DNA of 64,000 nt from Caballeronia sp. LZ062 (GTDB lineage: Bacteria; Pseudomonadota; Gammaproteobacteria; Burkholderiales; Burkholderiaceae). The stretch spans positions 372,001 to 436,000 of the forward strand of contig NZ_JARTWB010000002.1 of NCBI RefSeq assembly GCF_031450785.1. Direction: 5' to 3'. The translations under genes were made by a program, and so were the position numbers. The notes under the pieces were generated by a model that worked only from the letters and a program-made list of their open reading frames with translations, was not told the DNA's origin and did not search any database. Shown here one piece after another: positions 52,109 through 60,770 of this stretch; within the stretch, counting starts at the first letter, position 1; each line of letters begins with the position of its first letter.

Positions 52109-54337
52109 ATGGCCATGAACTTTGATGCACGCTACTCGGACGTCTCGACCGGCGACGAGTTGCGATTATCCGACTATCTGGCTGCCGTATTCGGCAACTG
52201 GAAACTCGTGACGGTCGTCATGCTCGCGGTGGTCGCGCTGGGGACGGCCTACGCATTCATCGCGCCGCCGACCTACAAAGCGGACGCCCTCATTCAGGTC
52301 GAAGAGACCAACGCGAACAACAACGCCAACGCGAACGTCAACGCGGTGCAAGCCGTGTCGCAGATGTTCGACGCGAAGTCCACCACCGCTGCGCAGATCG
52401 AACTGCTGCGCTCGCGCCTCGTCGTCGACGACACGGTGCGCCGCCTGCATCTCGACATCAGCGCGGTGCCGCATTCGATCCCGGTGATCGGCGGTGCGGT
52501 CGGCAGCGTGTTCTCCATGTTGAACATGACGCCGCCTGCGGGCTATCTGTCGCGCTTCGCATGGGGCAACGAGCAGATCAGCGTGCCCCTCTTCGACACG
52601 CCGAAGGAACTGTACGACCAGAAGTTCACGCTGGTTGCCGGCGAGGACGGCACGTATGCGCTGACGGATCCGGAAGGCGTCGCGGTGCTCACGGGCAAGG
52701 TCGGCGAGGAAGCCACCGGCATGACGGCCCATGGCCCGGTCAAGCTGAAGGTGGACAAGCTGGTCGGCGCGCCGGGCGTGCACTTCGACCTGCAACGCTT
52801 CTCCACGCTCACGACCATCGACAATCTTCAGCAGCGTCTGACGGTTGCGGAAACGGCGCTGCAATCCGGCATCATTAGCGTGAGCCTGGAAGGGCGCAAC
52901 CCGAAGGAAGCGGCGCAGATCGTCAACAACATCGCGAACCGCTACGTGCAGCAGGATTCCGACAAGCGTTCGGCCGAAGCGGAACACACGCTCGCGTTTC
53001 TCGATCAGCAATTGCCTGTCCTGAAGAAGCAGCTCGATGATGCCGAACAACGCTACAACACGTTCCGCAATCACCAGGGCACGGTGGACTTGAGCGAGGA
53101 AAGCCGTCTGTTGCTGCAACAGATCGTCGATAACAAGACGAAGCTCACGGACCTGCAACAGCAACGCGCGGAACTGTCGCAACGCTTCACGCCGAACCAT
53201 CCTTCGGTGCAGGCACTCGATGCGCAGATCGCATCGCTGACCGGCGCGCAAACGCGCCTCGGCAAGAACGTCTCGACGCTGCCGGATACCGAGCAGACCG
53301 CGCTGCGTTATCTGCGTGACGTGCGGGTGAACACCGAGCTGTACACGAACTTGCTCAACAGCGCGCAGCAACTGCGCATCGCGAAGGCAGGTCAGATCGG
53401 CAACGTGCGCGTGGTGGACTACGCGCAAGCCGCCGACGATCCCGTGCGTCCGAAGCGTCTGCTCGTGATCCTGATCTCGGCTGGCGTGGGCCTCGTGCTC
53501 GGCGTGATCGTCGCGTTCATCCGCAAGTCGCTGTATGGCGGCGTGGAGCGTCCGGAAGAGATCGAGAAGCAACTGGGCGTGCGTGTGTTCGCCATCGTGC
53601 CGCGCAGCACGCAGCAACTGCGCCTGCAACGCAAGGTCGGCATGCGTCGCGAAGGTCTGCACGTTCTGGCCGCTCAGGCACCGGAAGATGCAGCGGTGGA
53701 AGGCATTCGCGGCCTGCGCACGTCGCTGCAACTGCAAATGGCCGATGCGCGCAACAACGTGGTGATGCTCACGGGTTCGCGTCCGGAAGCTGGCAAGTCG
53801 TTCCTGTCGGTGAACCTTGCGACGCTGGTTGCATCGACGAGAAAGCGCGTACTCCTGATCGATGGCGACATGCGCCGCGGCGACATCCATTCGCACTTCG
53901 GCGTGCGTCATTCGCCGGGCCTCTCGGATGTGCTGATGGGCGCAGACGTGTCGAGCGCGATCCTGCACGATGTGCTGCCGGGCGTGGACCTCATCACGAA
54001 GGGCTCGCTGCCGTCGCATCCGTCCGAACTGCTCGCCAGCGATCGTCTCGGCGAAGTGCTGGAGCAACTCAAGCAGATGTATGACCTCGTTGTCGTCGAC
54101 ACGCCGCCTGTGCTGGCTGTCACTGACGCGACGGTCATCGGCAAGCACGCGGGCACGAGCCTGCTCGTCGTGCGGCATGGCAAGAACCAGGTGCAGGAAA
54201 TCGGCGAGACGATGAAGCGCCTGCATCACGGCGGCGTCAGCATGAAGGGCGTGCTGCTGACCGACGTTCCGCAATCGAAGATTTTGATGGGCAGCACCTA
54301 CGCCGGCTACTACGGCTACGAGAGCATCGCCGAATAA
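52109..54337 (+). CDS. wzc: Polysaccharide co-polymerase and tyrosine autokinase Wzc
   Basis: The 742-residue inner-membrane protein controls chain length and export with Wza. It has a Wzz domain with membrane helices at about 32-50 and 450-470, a periplasmic coiled coil near 290-420, and a C-terminal BY-kinase: Walker [10 protein letters not shown] (near 554-562), A' [11 protein letters not shown], Walker [11 protein letters not shown], and a Tyr-bearing tail (YAGYYGYES). An Asn/Ala-rich tract ([12 protein letters not shown]) lies early in the periplasmic part. No low-molecular-weight tyrosine phosphatase gene (Wzb/BceD) flanks it, so its partner must be elsewhere. Confidence 0.95.
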   Translation: MAMNFDARYSDVSTGDELRLSDYLAAVFGNWKLVTVVMLAVVALGTAYAFIAPPTYKADALIQVEETNANNNANANVNAVQAVSQMFDAKSTTAAQIELLRSRLVVDDTVRRLHLDISAVPHSIPVIGGAVGSVFSMLNMTPPAGYLSRFAWGNEQISVPLFDTPKELYDQKFTLVAGEDGTYALTDPEGVAVLTGKVGEEATGMTAHGPVKLKVDKLVGAPGVHFDLQRFSTLTTIDNLQQRLTVAETALQSGIISVSLEGRNPKEAAQIVNNIANRYVQQDSDKRSAEAEHTLAFLDQQLPVLKKQLDDAEQRYNTFRNHQGTVDLSEESRLLLQQIVDNKTKLTDLQQQRAELSQRFTPNHPSVQALDAQIASLTGAQTRLGKNVSTLPDTEQTALRYLRDVRVNTELYTNLLNSAQQLRIAKAGQIGNVRVVDYAQAADDPVRPKRLLVILISAGVGLVLGVIVAFIRKSLYGGVERPEEIEKQLGVRVFAIVPRSTQQLRLQRKVGMRREGLHVLAAQAPEDAAVEGIRGLRTSLQLQMADARNNVVMLTGSRPEAGKSFLSVNLATLVASTRKRVLLIDGDMRRGDIHSHFGVRHSPGLSDVLMGADVSSAILHDVLPGVDLITKGSLPSHPSELLASDRLGEVLEQLKQMYDLVVVDTPPVLAVTDATVIGKHAGTSLLVVRHGKNQVQEIGETMKRLHHGGVSMKGVLLTDVPQSKILMGSTYAGYYGYESIAE

Positions 54338-54364
54338 GGCGAGCAGAAAAAGAAATAACAATGA

Positions 54365-54384
54365 TGGCGCGTCGCCGCGCGCCA
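54365..54384 (+). terminator. Intercistronic hairpin between wzc and gmd
   Basis: TGGCGCG (54365-54371) and CGCGCCA (54378-54384) are perfect 7-base arms with a 6-base loop in the 76-base gap between wzc and gmd. No T-run follows. It may modulate expression of the sugar-nucleotide genes relative to the export genes. Confidence 0.35.
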
Positions 54385-54413
54385 ACTTCAGACCGCAGAA
54401 TAAGAGGTTATAC

Positions 54414-55532
54414 ATGGACCGCAAAGTTGCTTTGATCACGGGTATTACGGGGCAAGACGGGTCTTATCTTGCTGAACTGCTGCTCGAGAAGGGCTACGAA
54501 GTTCACGGCATCAAGCGCCGTAGCTCGCTCTTCAACACGGACCGCATCGATCATCTGTATCGCGATCCGCACGATCCGGACCAGCGTTTGTTCCTGCATC
54601 ACGGCGACCTGACCGATTCGACGAGCCTCGTGCGCATCATCCAGCGCGTGATGCCCGACGAAATCTACAATTTGGCGGCGCAATCGCATGTGGGCGTGTC
54701 GTTCGAAGAGCCGGAATACACCGCCAACGCGGACGGCCTGGGCGCGCTGCGTATTCTCGAAGCAATCCGCATTCTCGGCCTCGAAAAGAAGACGCGCTTC
54801 TATCAGGCATCGACGTCCGAGCTGTACGGTCTCGTGCAGGAAATCCCGCAGCGCGAAACCACGCCGTTCTATCCGCGCAGCCCGTATGCCGTGGCGAAGC
54901 TCTACGCTTACTGGATCACGGTGAACTACCGGGAAGCGTATGGCATGTACGCATGCAACGGCATACTGTTCAACCATGAGTCGCCGGTGCGCGGCGAAAC
55001 GTTCGTGACGCGCAAGATCACGCGCGCCATTGCACGCATGGCGGTGGGCCTGCAGGAAGATCTGTATCTCGGCAATCTGTCCGCCATGCGCGACTGGGGC
55101 CATGCGCGCGACTACGTCGAGATGCAGTGGATGATGCTGCAACAGGAACAAGCCGAAGACTTCGTGATCGCCACGGGCGTGCAGTACAGCGTGCGCGAAT
55201 TCGTGCAGCACGCGGCCGCCGAACTCGGCGTGCACGTTCGCTTCGAAGGCGAGGGCGTGAACGAAGTGGGTATCGTCGATCGCATCGACAACCGCGACAC
55301 CAAGTTCAAGCCGGGCCAGGTGATCGTGAAGGTCGATCCGCGCTACTTCCGCCCGACCGAAGTGGAAACGTTGCTGGGCGACCCGACCAAGGCGCACGAC
55401 AAGCTCGGCTGGAAGCCGTCGACGTCCTTCGAATCCCTCGTGAAGGAAATGGTCCGCGCGGACTATCAGATCGCCCGTCGCGACGCGCTCGTGACGCTCG
55501 CCGGTTTCAAGGCTCTCGAACATCACGAGTAA
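54414..55532 (+). CDS. gmd: GDP-mannose 4,6-dehydratase
   Basis: This cytoplasmic enzyme converts GDP-D-mannose to GDP-4-keto-6-deoxy-D-mannose. The 372-residue protein shows the NADP-binding GITGQDG (residues 9-15), HGIKRRSS and catalytic YAVAK, with GHARDYVE before the C-terminal domain. It uses the GDP-mannose made by ManC and is followed after 3 bases by fcl. AGAGG lies ahead of the ATG. Confidence 0.97.
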   Translation: MDRKVALITGITGQDGSYLAELLLEKGYEVHGIKRRSSLFNTDRIDHLYRDPHDPDQRLFLHHGDLTDSTSLVRIIQRVMPDEIYNLAAQSHVGVSFEEPEYTANADGLGALRILEAIRILGLEKKTRFYQASTSELYGLVQEIPQRETTPFYPRSPYAVAKLYAYWITVNYREAYGMYACNGILFNHESPVRGETFVTRKITRAIARMAVGLQEDLYLGNLSAMRDWGHARDYVEMQWMMLQQEQAEDFVIATGVQYSVREFVQHAAAELGVHVRFEGEGVNEVGIVDRIDNRDTKFKPGQVIVKVDPRYFRPTEVETLLGDPTKAHDKLGWKPSTSFESLVKEMVRADYQIARRDALVTLAGFKALEHHE

Positions 55533-55535
55533 GCC

Positions 55536-56492
55536 ATGAACAAGCACGCACGTATCTTCGTCGCGGGACACCGCGGCATGGTCGGCTCGGCGCTCGTGCG
55601 CCGTCTGAGCGAAGCCGGCTACGACAACATCGTGACGCGCACGAAGGCGCATCTGGATCTGACCGATCAGGCCGGTGTGAACCTGTTCTTCGAAGAAGAG
55701 CAGATCGACGTCGTGTTCCTGGCGGCGGCGCGCGTCGGCGGCATTCTCGCAAATTCGACGATGCCCGCCTCGTTCATCTACGAGAACCTTGCCATCGAAA
55801 CGAACGTGATTCACGCGGCCTGCCGCTGGAACGTTTCGAAGCTCGTGTTCTTCGGGTCTTCGTGCATCTATCCGAAGGCGTGCCCGCAGCCGATCAAGGA
55901 GGAGTATCTCCTCGAATCCGCGCTTGAGCCGACCAACGAGGCGTATGCCATCGCGAAGATCGCGGGTCTCAAGATGTGCGAGGCGTACAACCGTCAATAC
56001 GGTACGCACTTCGTCTCGCTCATGCCGACGAACCTCTACGGTCCGAACGACAACTATGACCTGAAGAGCAGCCACGTGTTGCCTGCGCTCATCCGCAAGG
56101 CGCACGAAGCCAAGCTGCGCGGCGACGCGACGCTGCCCGTATGGGGTACGGGCTCGCCGCGCCGCGAGTTCCTGCACGTGGACGATCTCGCCGCCGCAGC
56201 GACCTTCCTGATGGAAAGCGACGTGAACGAAGGCGTGTTCAACGTGGGCGTCGGCCATGACCTGACCATCGGCGAACTCGCGCATACGGTATGCCGCGTG
56301 GTGGGCTTCGAGGGCGAGCTCGTGTTCGATGCAAGCAAGCCGGACGGCACGCCGCGCAAGCTGCTGGATGTCTCGAAGCTCGAAGGCATGGGATGGAAGG
56401 CGTCGATCGCGCTGGAAGACGGCATCCGCGCGACTTACCGCGACTTCCTTGATCGCTACGCATCGATGCAGCCGGCGCCCGTCGCTGCCTGA
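55536..56492 (+). CDS. fcl: GDP-L-fucose synthase
   Basis: The 318-residue epimerase-reductase converts the gmd product to GDP-L-fucose. The Rossmann GHRGMVGSA (residues 10-18), FFGSSCIYPK and catalytic YAIAK are all clear. In cepacian loci the equivalent intermediate can instead be reduced to GDP-D-rhamnose by an RMD enzyme; this sequence is the epimerising WcaG type, so L-fucose is predicted. It is tightly coupled to gmd. Confidence 0.95.
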   Translation: MNKHARIFVAGHRGMVGSALVRRLSEAGYDNIVTRTKAHLDLTDQAGVNLFFEEEQIDVVFLAAARVGGILANSTMPASFIYENLAIETNVIHAACRWNVSKLVFFGSSCIYPKACPQPIKEEYLLESALEPTNEAYAIAKIAGLKMCEAYNRQYGTHFVSLMPTNLYGPNDNYDLKSSHVLPALIRKAHEAKLRGDATLPVWGTGSPRREFLHVDDLAAAATFLMESDVNEGVFNVGVGHDLTIGELAHTVCRVVGFEGELVFDASKPDGTPRKLLDVSKLEGMGWKASIALEDGIRATYRDFLDRYASMQPAPVAA

Positions 56493-56527
56493 AAACGCGC
56501 GGCATCCAAAACGCAGGGAATATAACA

Positions 56528-57667
56528 ATGTCTTCAGTGACCATCTTTCATAACGTCGTGTGGTCGCGGCACAAGGGGGCGGTGCTGTCGGCGCTGCACA
56601 ACATCGCGGGGACCGGATCGATCCGGTATTCGATGGTGCAGATCGCCGACACGGAGCACGATCGCATCGGCTTCTCGGATGTCGACTACTCGTATCATCG
56701 CTATCCGATGACGAAGCTCTACAACGGATGCTATGAAGACGTGCCGACGTGGCGCATGACGGTGCGCCTCGTGTGGGAAGTGCTCAAGGCCAAGTCGGAT
56801 CTCGTGGTTCTCCCCGGTTATCACCGCCCCGAATACTGGGCGATGATGGCAGCATGCATCGTGACGGGAAAGCGCCGCGCCGTGTTTTGCGATTCGACGG
56901 GACGCGACAACCCGCGCCGCATGTTGACGTCCATTCCGAAGCGCGTGTTCTTTGCGCTGTGCGACGGCTACTTCGCATTCGGCACCCGCAGCCGCGAGTA
57001 TCTGATGTCGCTCGGCGCGAAGCAGGAGAAGATCTTCATCCCGTGCCAGGCCGCGGCGCTCCCGCGCTCGTTCTCGCCCGAGACGGTAGTCGAGGATCGC
57101 CTTGCGCATCGGCAGGGCAACAAGCCGGTGTTTCTGTTCGTTGGACGCCTGTCGGCGGAGAAGGGAATCGATACGCTCGTCGATGCGTTCAAGCAGTTGA
57201 GAAAGAGCGTGCCGAATGCGGAGTTGCGCATAGTTGGCACCGGTCCTCTCGGGGATGATCTGAAGAAGCAGGTGTCGGAAGCCGGTCTGCAAGGCGCCGT
57301 GCACTTCCTGGGCAGCCTTCAGGACGAGCCGCTCTCACGCGAGTACTTCGGCGCCACCTGCATGGTGCTGCCGAGCAAGCGCGAACCATGGGGTCTCGTG
57401 ACCAACGAAGCGTTGAGTCATGGGTGCCCGGTGGTCGTGAGCGAGAGCTGCGGCTGTGTGCCGGAACTGGTCGTCGAAGGCGTGTCGGGCTATGCGTTCC
57501 CCGCAGGCGATGTCGCGAGCCTGCATCGAACGATGCTCAAGGCGCTCGAAGCGTTCGCGGATACGGCGGGCGTCGCCAAACGCTGTACGGACGTGATTCA
57601 GCGGTTCGATCCGCCTTCGGCTGCGGCCAACATCGCGCGGGGTTGCGCGTTGTTGCTGACGAGCTGA
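56528..57667 (+). CDS. GT4 glycosyltransferase
   Basis: The 379-residue GT-B enzyme has the GT4 C-terminal pattern: FLFVGRLSAEKGIDTLVDAF, LRIVGTGPLGDDLK and the E-x7-E region in EPWGLVTNEALSHGCPVVVS. The N-terminal acceptor domain is not recognisable beyond the GT4 fold. It probably adds one of the sugars (glucose, mannose or fucose) of the repeat unit; which one is not predictable. It is separated by 171 bases from the next GT4 gene. Confidence 0.88.
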   Translation: MSSVTIFHNVVWSRHKGAVLSALHNIAGTGSIRYSMVQIADTEHDRIGFSDVDYSYHRYPMTKLYNGCYEDVPTWRMTVRLVWEVLKAKSDLVVLPGYHRPEYWAMMAACIVTGKRRAVFCDSTGRDNPRRMLTSIPKRVFFALCDGYFAFGTRSREYLMSLGAKQEKIFIPCQAAALPRSFSPETVVEDRLAHRQGNKPVFLFVGRLSAEKGIDTLVDAFKQLRKSVPNAELRIVGTGPLGDDLKKQVSEAGLQGAVHFLGSLQDEPLSREYFGATCMVLPSKREPWGLVTNEALSHGCPVVVSESCGCVPELVVEGVSGYAFPAGDVASLHRTMLKALEAFADTAGVAKRCTDVIQRFDPPSAAANIARGCALLLTS

Positions 57668-57838
57668 CGGTTCGCTGGTTCGTGGAAATTTCCAACGGGG
57701 AAGACGTCAAGGAGGACGAAGGAAACAAGGATGGGATAGACGCCGTTGGGTCGCGGTCTTCGCGTCCCGATGGCTGGCGCTTTGCGGGCGAGAGGGCACG
57801 TTCGGGGCTCAGGGCGCGATTGTCGGGCGAGGGACCAC

Positions 57839-59155
57839 ATGAGAATACTGATCTACGGGCTGAACTATGCGCCCGAGTTGACGGGGACCGGCAAATACAC
57901 GGCGGAAATGGCGGAAGCGTTGGCCCAGAACGGGCATGACGTGCGCGTCGTTTGCGCGCCGCCGTACTATCCGGAATGGAAAATCGGCGATGGCTATGCG
58001 AGCTGGCGGCATCGCTTCGAAACGCGCAAGGGCGTGCGCCTGTGGCGCGCGCCGCTATGGGTGCCGAAGAAGCCGAGCGGCGCGAAGCGCATGCTGCATC
58101 TTGGCTCATTTGCGCTCGCGTCGCTGCCTGCGCTCATCGCGCATGCGCTGTGGCGTCCGCATGTCGTGATGACGATTGCGCCGAGCCTGATGAATGCGCC
58201 GGGCGCGCTTGCGCTCGCCCGCCTGACCGGTGCGCGATCATGGCTGCATATTCAGGATTTCGAAGTAGATGCCGCGTTCGATCTGGGCCTGCTCAAGAAT
58301 GCACGCGCCGCGAAGAGCGCGCTCGCGTTCGAACGCTGGCTGATGAAGCGGTTCGACGTCGTTTCGTCGATCTCGGACAAGATGGTCGAACGTGCGGTGA
58401 AGAAGGGCGTCGCGCCTGCCAAAGCGTTCCACTTTCCGAACTGGGTCGATACCACCGCGATCTATCCGATCGACGGCGCGAGCAGCTTCCGCAAGGAACT
58501 CGGCATCGGCGAGCATACGAAGGTCGTACTCTATTCGGGCAACATGGGCGCGAAGCAGGGACTCGAAGTCCTGGCCGAAGCCGCCGCCGCGCTCGCCGCG
58601 CGCGATGACATCGTGTTCGTGTTTTGCGGCAACGGTGCAACCAAGGCGAAACTGCAAGAACGTTGTGCCGATCTGCCGAACACGCGCTTCCTTTCGTTGC
58701 AGCCCATCGAGCGTCTCAACGAACTGCTGAATCTCGCGGACATTCATGTGCTGCCGCAACGTGGCGACGTGGCCGACCTCGTAATGCCTTCGAAACTTAC
58801 GGGCATGTTCGCGAGTGCGCGCGCTGTCGTCGCGATGGCGCATCCGGGCACCGAGCTTTACGAAGCAGTGTCGGGGCGCGGCGTGGTCATCCCGCCTGAG
58901 TGCGTCGAGGCATTGACGGATGCCATCACGATGCTAGTTAGCCATCCCGCGCTGCGTGCGCGTTACGGCGAAGAAGGGCGTCTCTTTGCGCAGGAGCGCT
59001 TGTCGCCGCAGTCGGTGTTCGCGCGGCTCGAAGAGCGTCTCAAGTCGCTGATCGGCGATATAGCCGACACCCGCATCAGCGATGCCGCCGACATTTCCAT
59101 CGTGCGTATCGCGGAGCGCGCACCCATCCTGCCGCAGGTCGAGAAGATCGAGTGA
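57839..59155 (+). CDS. GT4 glycosyltransferase, WcaI-like
   Basis: The 438-residue enzyme opens MRILIYGLNYAPELTGTGKY, the signature of WcaI-like colanic-acid glycosyltransferases, and continues with FCGNG, SLQPIERL, VLPQRGDVADLVMPSKLTG and a C-terminal regulatory tail. WcaI has been proposed to add fucose in colanic acid synthesis, which fits gmd-fcl upstream, but this assignment is by analogy only. ATG 57839 has GAGGGA five bases ahead; longer frames upstream are unlike protein. Confidence 0.88.
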   Translation: MRILIYGLNYAPELTGTGKYTAEMAEALAQNGHDVRVVCAPPYYPEWKIGDGYASWRHRFETRKGVRLWRAPLWVPKKPSGAKRMLHLGSFALASLPALIAHALWRPHVVMTIAPSLMNAPGALALARLTGARSWLHIQDFEVDAAFDLGLLKNARAAKSALAFERWLMKRFDVVSSISDKMVERAVKKGVAPAKAFHFPNWVDTTAIYPIDGASSFRKELGIGEHTKVVLYSGNMGAKQGLEVLAEAAAALAARDDIVFVFCGNGATKAKLQERCADLPNTRFLSLQPIERLNELLNLADIHVLPQRGDVADLVMPSKLTGMFASARAVVAMAHPGTELYEAVSGRGVVIPPECVEALTDAITMLVSHPALRARYGEEGRLFAQERLSPQSVFARLEERLKSLIGDIADTRISDAADISIVRIAERAPILPQVEKIE

Positions 59156-59166
59156 GCAGTCTTGCC

Positions 59167-59204
59167 GGTCGTCTTGCGCGTCATTCGAGACGCGCGGGAC
59201 GACC
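59167..59204. terminator. Nested hairpin between convergent genes
   Basis: GGTCGTC (59167-59173) pairs with GACGACC (59198-59204) and, inside it, GCGCGTC (59176-59182) with GACGCGC (59189-59195), around a 6-base loop. It lies between stops at 59155 and 59217. Little T-tract follows on either strand, but the long stem fits a shared terminator. Confidence 0.55.
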
Positions 59205-59216
59205 GCGCGTCGTTGA

Positions 59217-59687
59217 TCAATATGGCGACTTGTAGATGTCTCGCGCCCGCGCAGCTTTGGCCGGCGCCTTGAAGCCATTGGGCGTCGGATAAAGCGTGGC
59301 GGCGGCGCCCTGCGGCATCAGCATCGCCTTTGCATCGTCATTGCGCGCAACGCGGCGCAGCTGTGCGCCTGCACCCGGATTGCCCACGTAACCGTTCTGC
59401 TGCGCGAGCAGCCTGTCCGTCGGGGAGATGCCTTGCGCCGTCTGCGCATTGGTGATCGGCCCGCGCTGTCCTGCCCGGCCGTTGGTCGGCGCGCCATACG
59501 GATCCGCATAGGTATCGGGGCTGCCGAGCAAGTCCATTTCCGCCGGCACACCGCCGCCCGCCTGCTGCTTGCTGATGGCCGCATCTGCGAAATTGCCGGC
59601 ATGGGCAACGGACGATGCAGCGAGCGCGCAAGGCCCCAGTGCAGCGATGAGAAGCGGCATGAGCGCCGCGCGTAGCTCGTGTTTCAT
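59217..59687 (-). CDS. Small secreted protein of unknown function
   Basis: The 156-residue product has a Sec signal peptide ending near ASSVAHA|GNF and a mature part rich in Gly, Ala, Gln and Pro with no recognisable domain. Because GGAGA lies six bases ahead of ATG 59687, that start is chosen over in-frame ones further up. It is oriented against the exopolysaccharide genes, between the WcaI-like gene and the acetyltransferase. It may be a periplasmic or exported accessory protein. Confidence 0.75.
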   Translation of the reverse strand: MKHELRAALMPLLIAALGPCALAASSVAHAGNFADAAISKQQAGGGVPAEMDLLGSPDTYADPYGAPTNGRAGQRGPITNAQTAQGISPTDRLLAQQNGYVGNPGAGAQLRRVARNDDAKAMLMPQGAAATLYPTPNGFKAPAKAARARDIYKSPY

Positions 59688-60032
59688 GGGTCTCTCCAGG
59701 CTGATTACGTTATGCGTTATACAGACCGCGCGTGCGGTCATCGGTACGCTACGTCACGCGGCACGATGCATGGAGTGCAGCATAGGGTGATGCATCAGCC
59801 GTCAGCGCCAAAAGTCTTGCCGATACGGCCAACCGTGCCGCACCGCACATGGCGCTTTTTAACGTTCGCTGATAATTCGTTCACCGTATGTAGTCGCAGA
59901 CGAATAAGCGAAACGATACGAACCGACACGAAAAGAGCGCGCACGCAAACGCGCGCCGAGATACAAGGCCAAAGAAAGGTGCTTGGGCGCATATGACGCG
60001 ACAGGCGGACAGTGACACGGGCGGGGAAAACC
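59688..60032. other. Divergent intergenic region
   Basis: The 345 bases separate the small secreted protein and the acetyltransferase. A 6-base hairpin GACCGC-GCGT-GCGGTC lies near 59727-59742, and the minus strand reads TATAAC nearby, a possible -10 of the small gene. No gene is evident. Confidence 0.45.
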
Positions 60033-60665
60033 ATGCACAGAGCGATCGACGAGCGGAGCATCGGCGCGGCCGGAACGAACGGCTTCGAGGGCGCGCGCGA
60101 GACATCCGCGAGACGCGGAAAGGTCATCGACCTGTCGCTCGCAGGTCCGGGCAACTTCGTGGCGAAACGCGGCTTTCTCATCGAACTCGTGTGGTTCTTC
60201 GTCGAAGCGTGCTTCATCAATAACAAGCTCATACCGGTTTCATTCGTGCGCGTTGCGTTGCTGCGCGCGTTCGGCGCGCGTATCGGCAGGAGCTGTCGCA
60301 TGCCGCATCCCATACGCGTGAAAGCGCCTTGGAATTTAAGTGTCGGCGACAACTGCTGGTTCGGCGTCGACGCATGGATTTATAACCAGACCGATATTCG
60401 CATCGGCTCGAATGTCTGCATCTCGCAGGGGACGTTTCTGACCACGGGATCTCACGATGCCGCTGGCAACATGGACTTGCAGGTCGCACCGATCGTGATC
60501 GAGGACGGCGTGTGGATCACATCCAAGTGTGTCGTGCAGATGGGCGTCACCATCGGCCGCTCGGCGCTCGTCACGCCGCAGTCGGTGGTGCATCGTTCGC
60601 TGGAAGCGGAAGGCGTGTACGGGGGTAATCCGGTGCGCTTTATCAGAAAACGCTTCCCGGCGTGA
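60033..60665 (+). CDS. Hexapeptide acetyltransferase, WcaF-like
   Basis: The 210-residue protein is a left-handed beta-helix acyltransferase (WcaF/putative colanic-acid acetyltransferase family): repeats around CISQGTFLTTGSHD and WITSKCVVQMGVTIGRS, with a catalytic His in GSHD. It should add acetyl groups to a sugar of the exopolysaccharide repeat unit. The ATG at 60033 (MHRAID) is used; GTG 60012 is in frame upstream. A GMC oxidoreductase gene follows 105 bases later. Confidence 0.87.
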   Translation: MHRAIDERSIGAAGTNGFEGARETSARRGKVIDLSLAGPGNFVAKRGFLIELVWFFVEACFINNKLIPVSFVRVALLRAFGARIGRSCRMPHPIRVKAPWNLSVGDNCWFGVDAWIYNQTDIRIGSNVCISQGTFLTTGSHDAAGNMDLQVAPIVIEDGVWITSKCVVQMGVTIGRSALVTPQSVVHRSLEAEGVYGGNPVRFIRKRFPA

Positions 60666-60770
60666 ATGGATATTGGCAGTCGAGAGCGCAGTGATCTGGT
60701 CGGGGCCACGCGCACCCGCATGCGATCCTGCGACACCGCTTAAGCATGAAAACAAGAAGGAGCACGGGGA

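Noticed and set aside
52166..54439. A minus-strand open frame of about 757 codons opposite wzc
   Set aside because: It is antisense to a clear BY-kinase gene, its product is His/Arg-rich without any domain, and high GC produces such shadows at many loci here.
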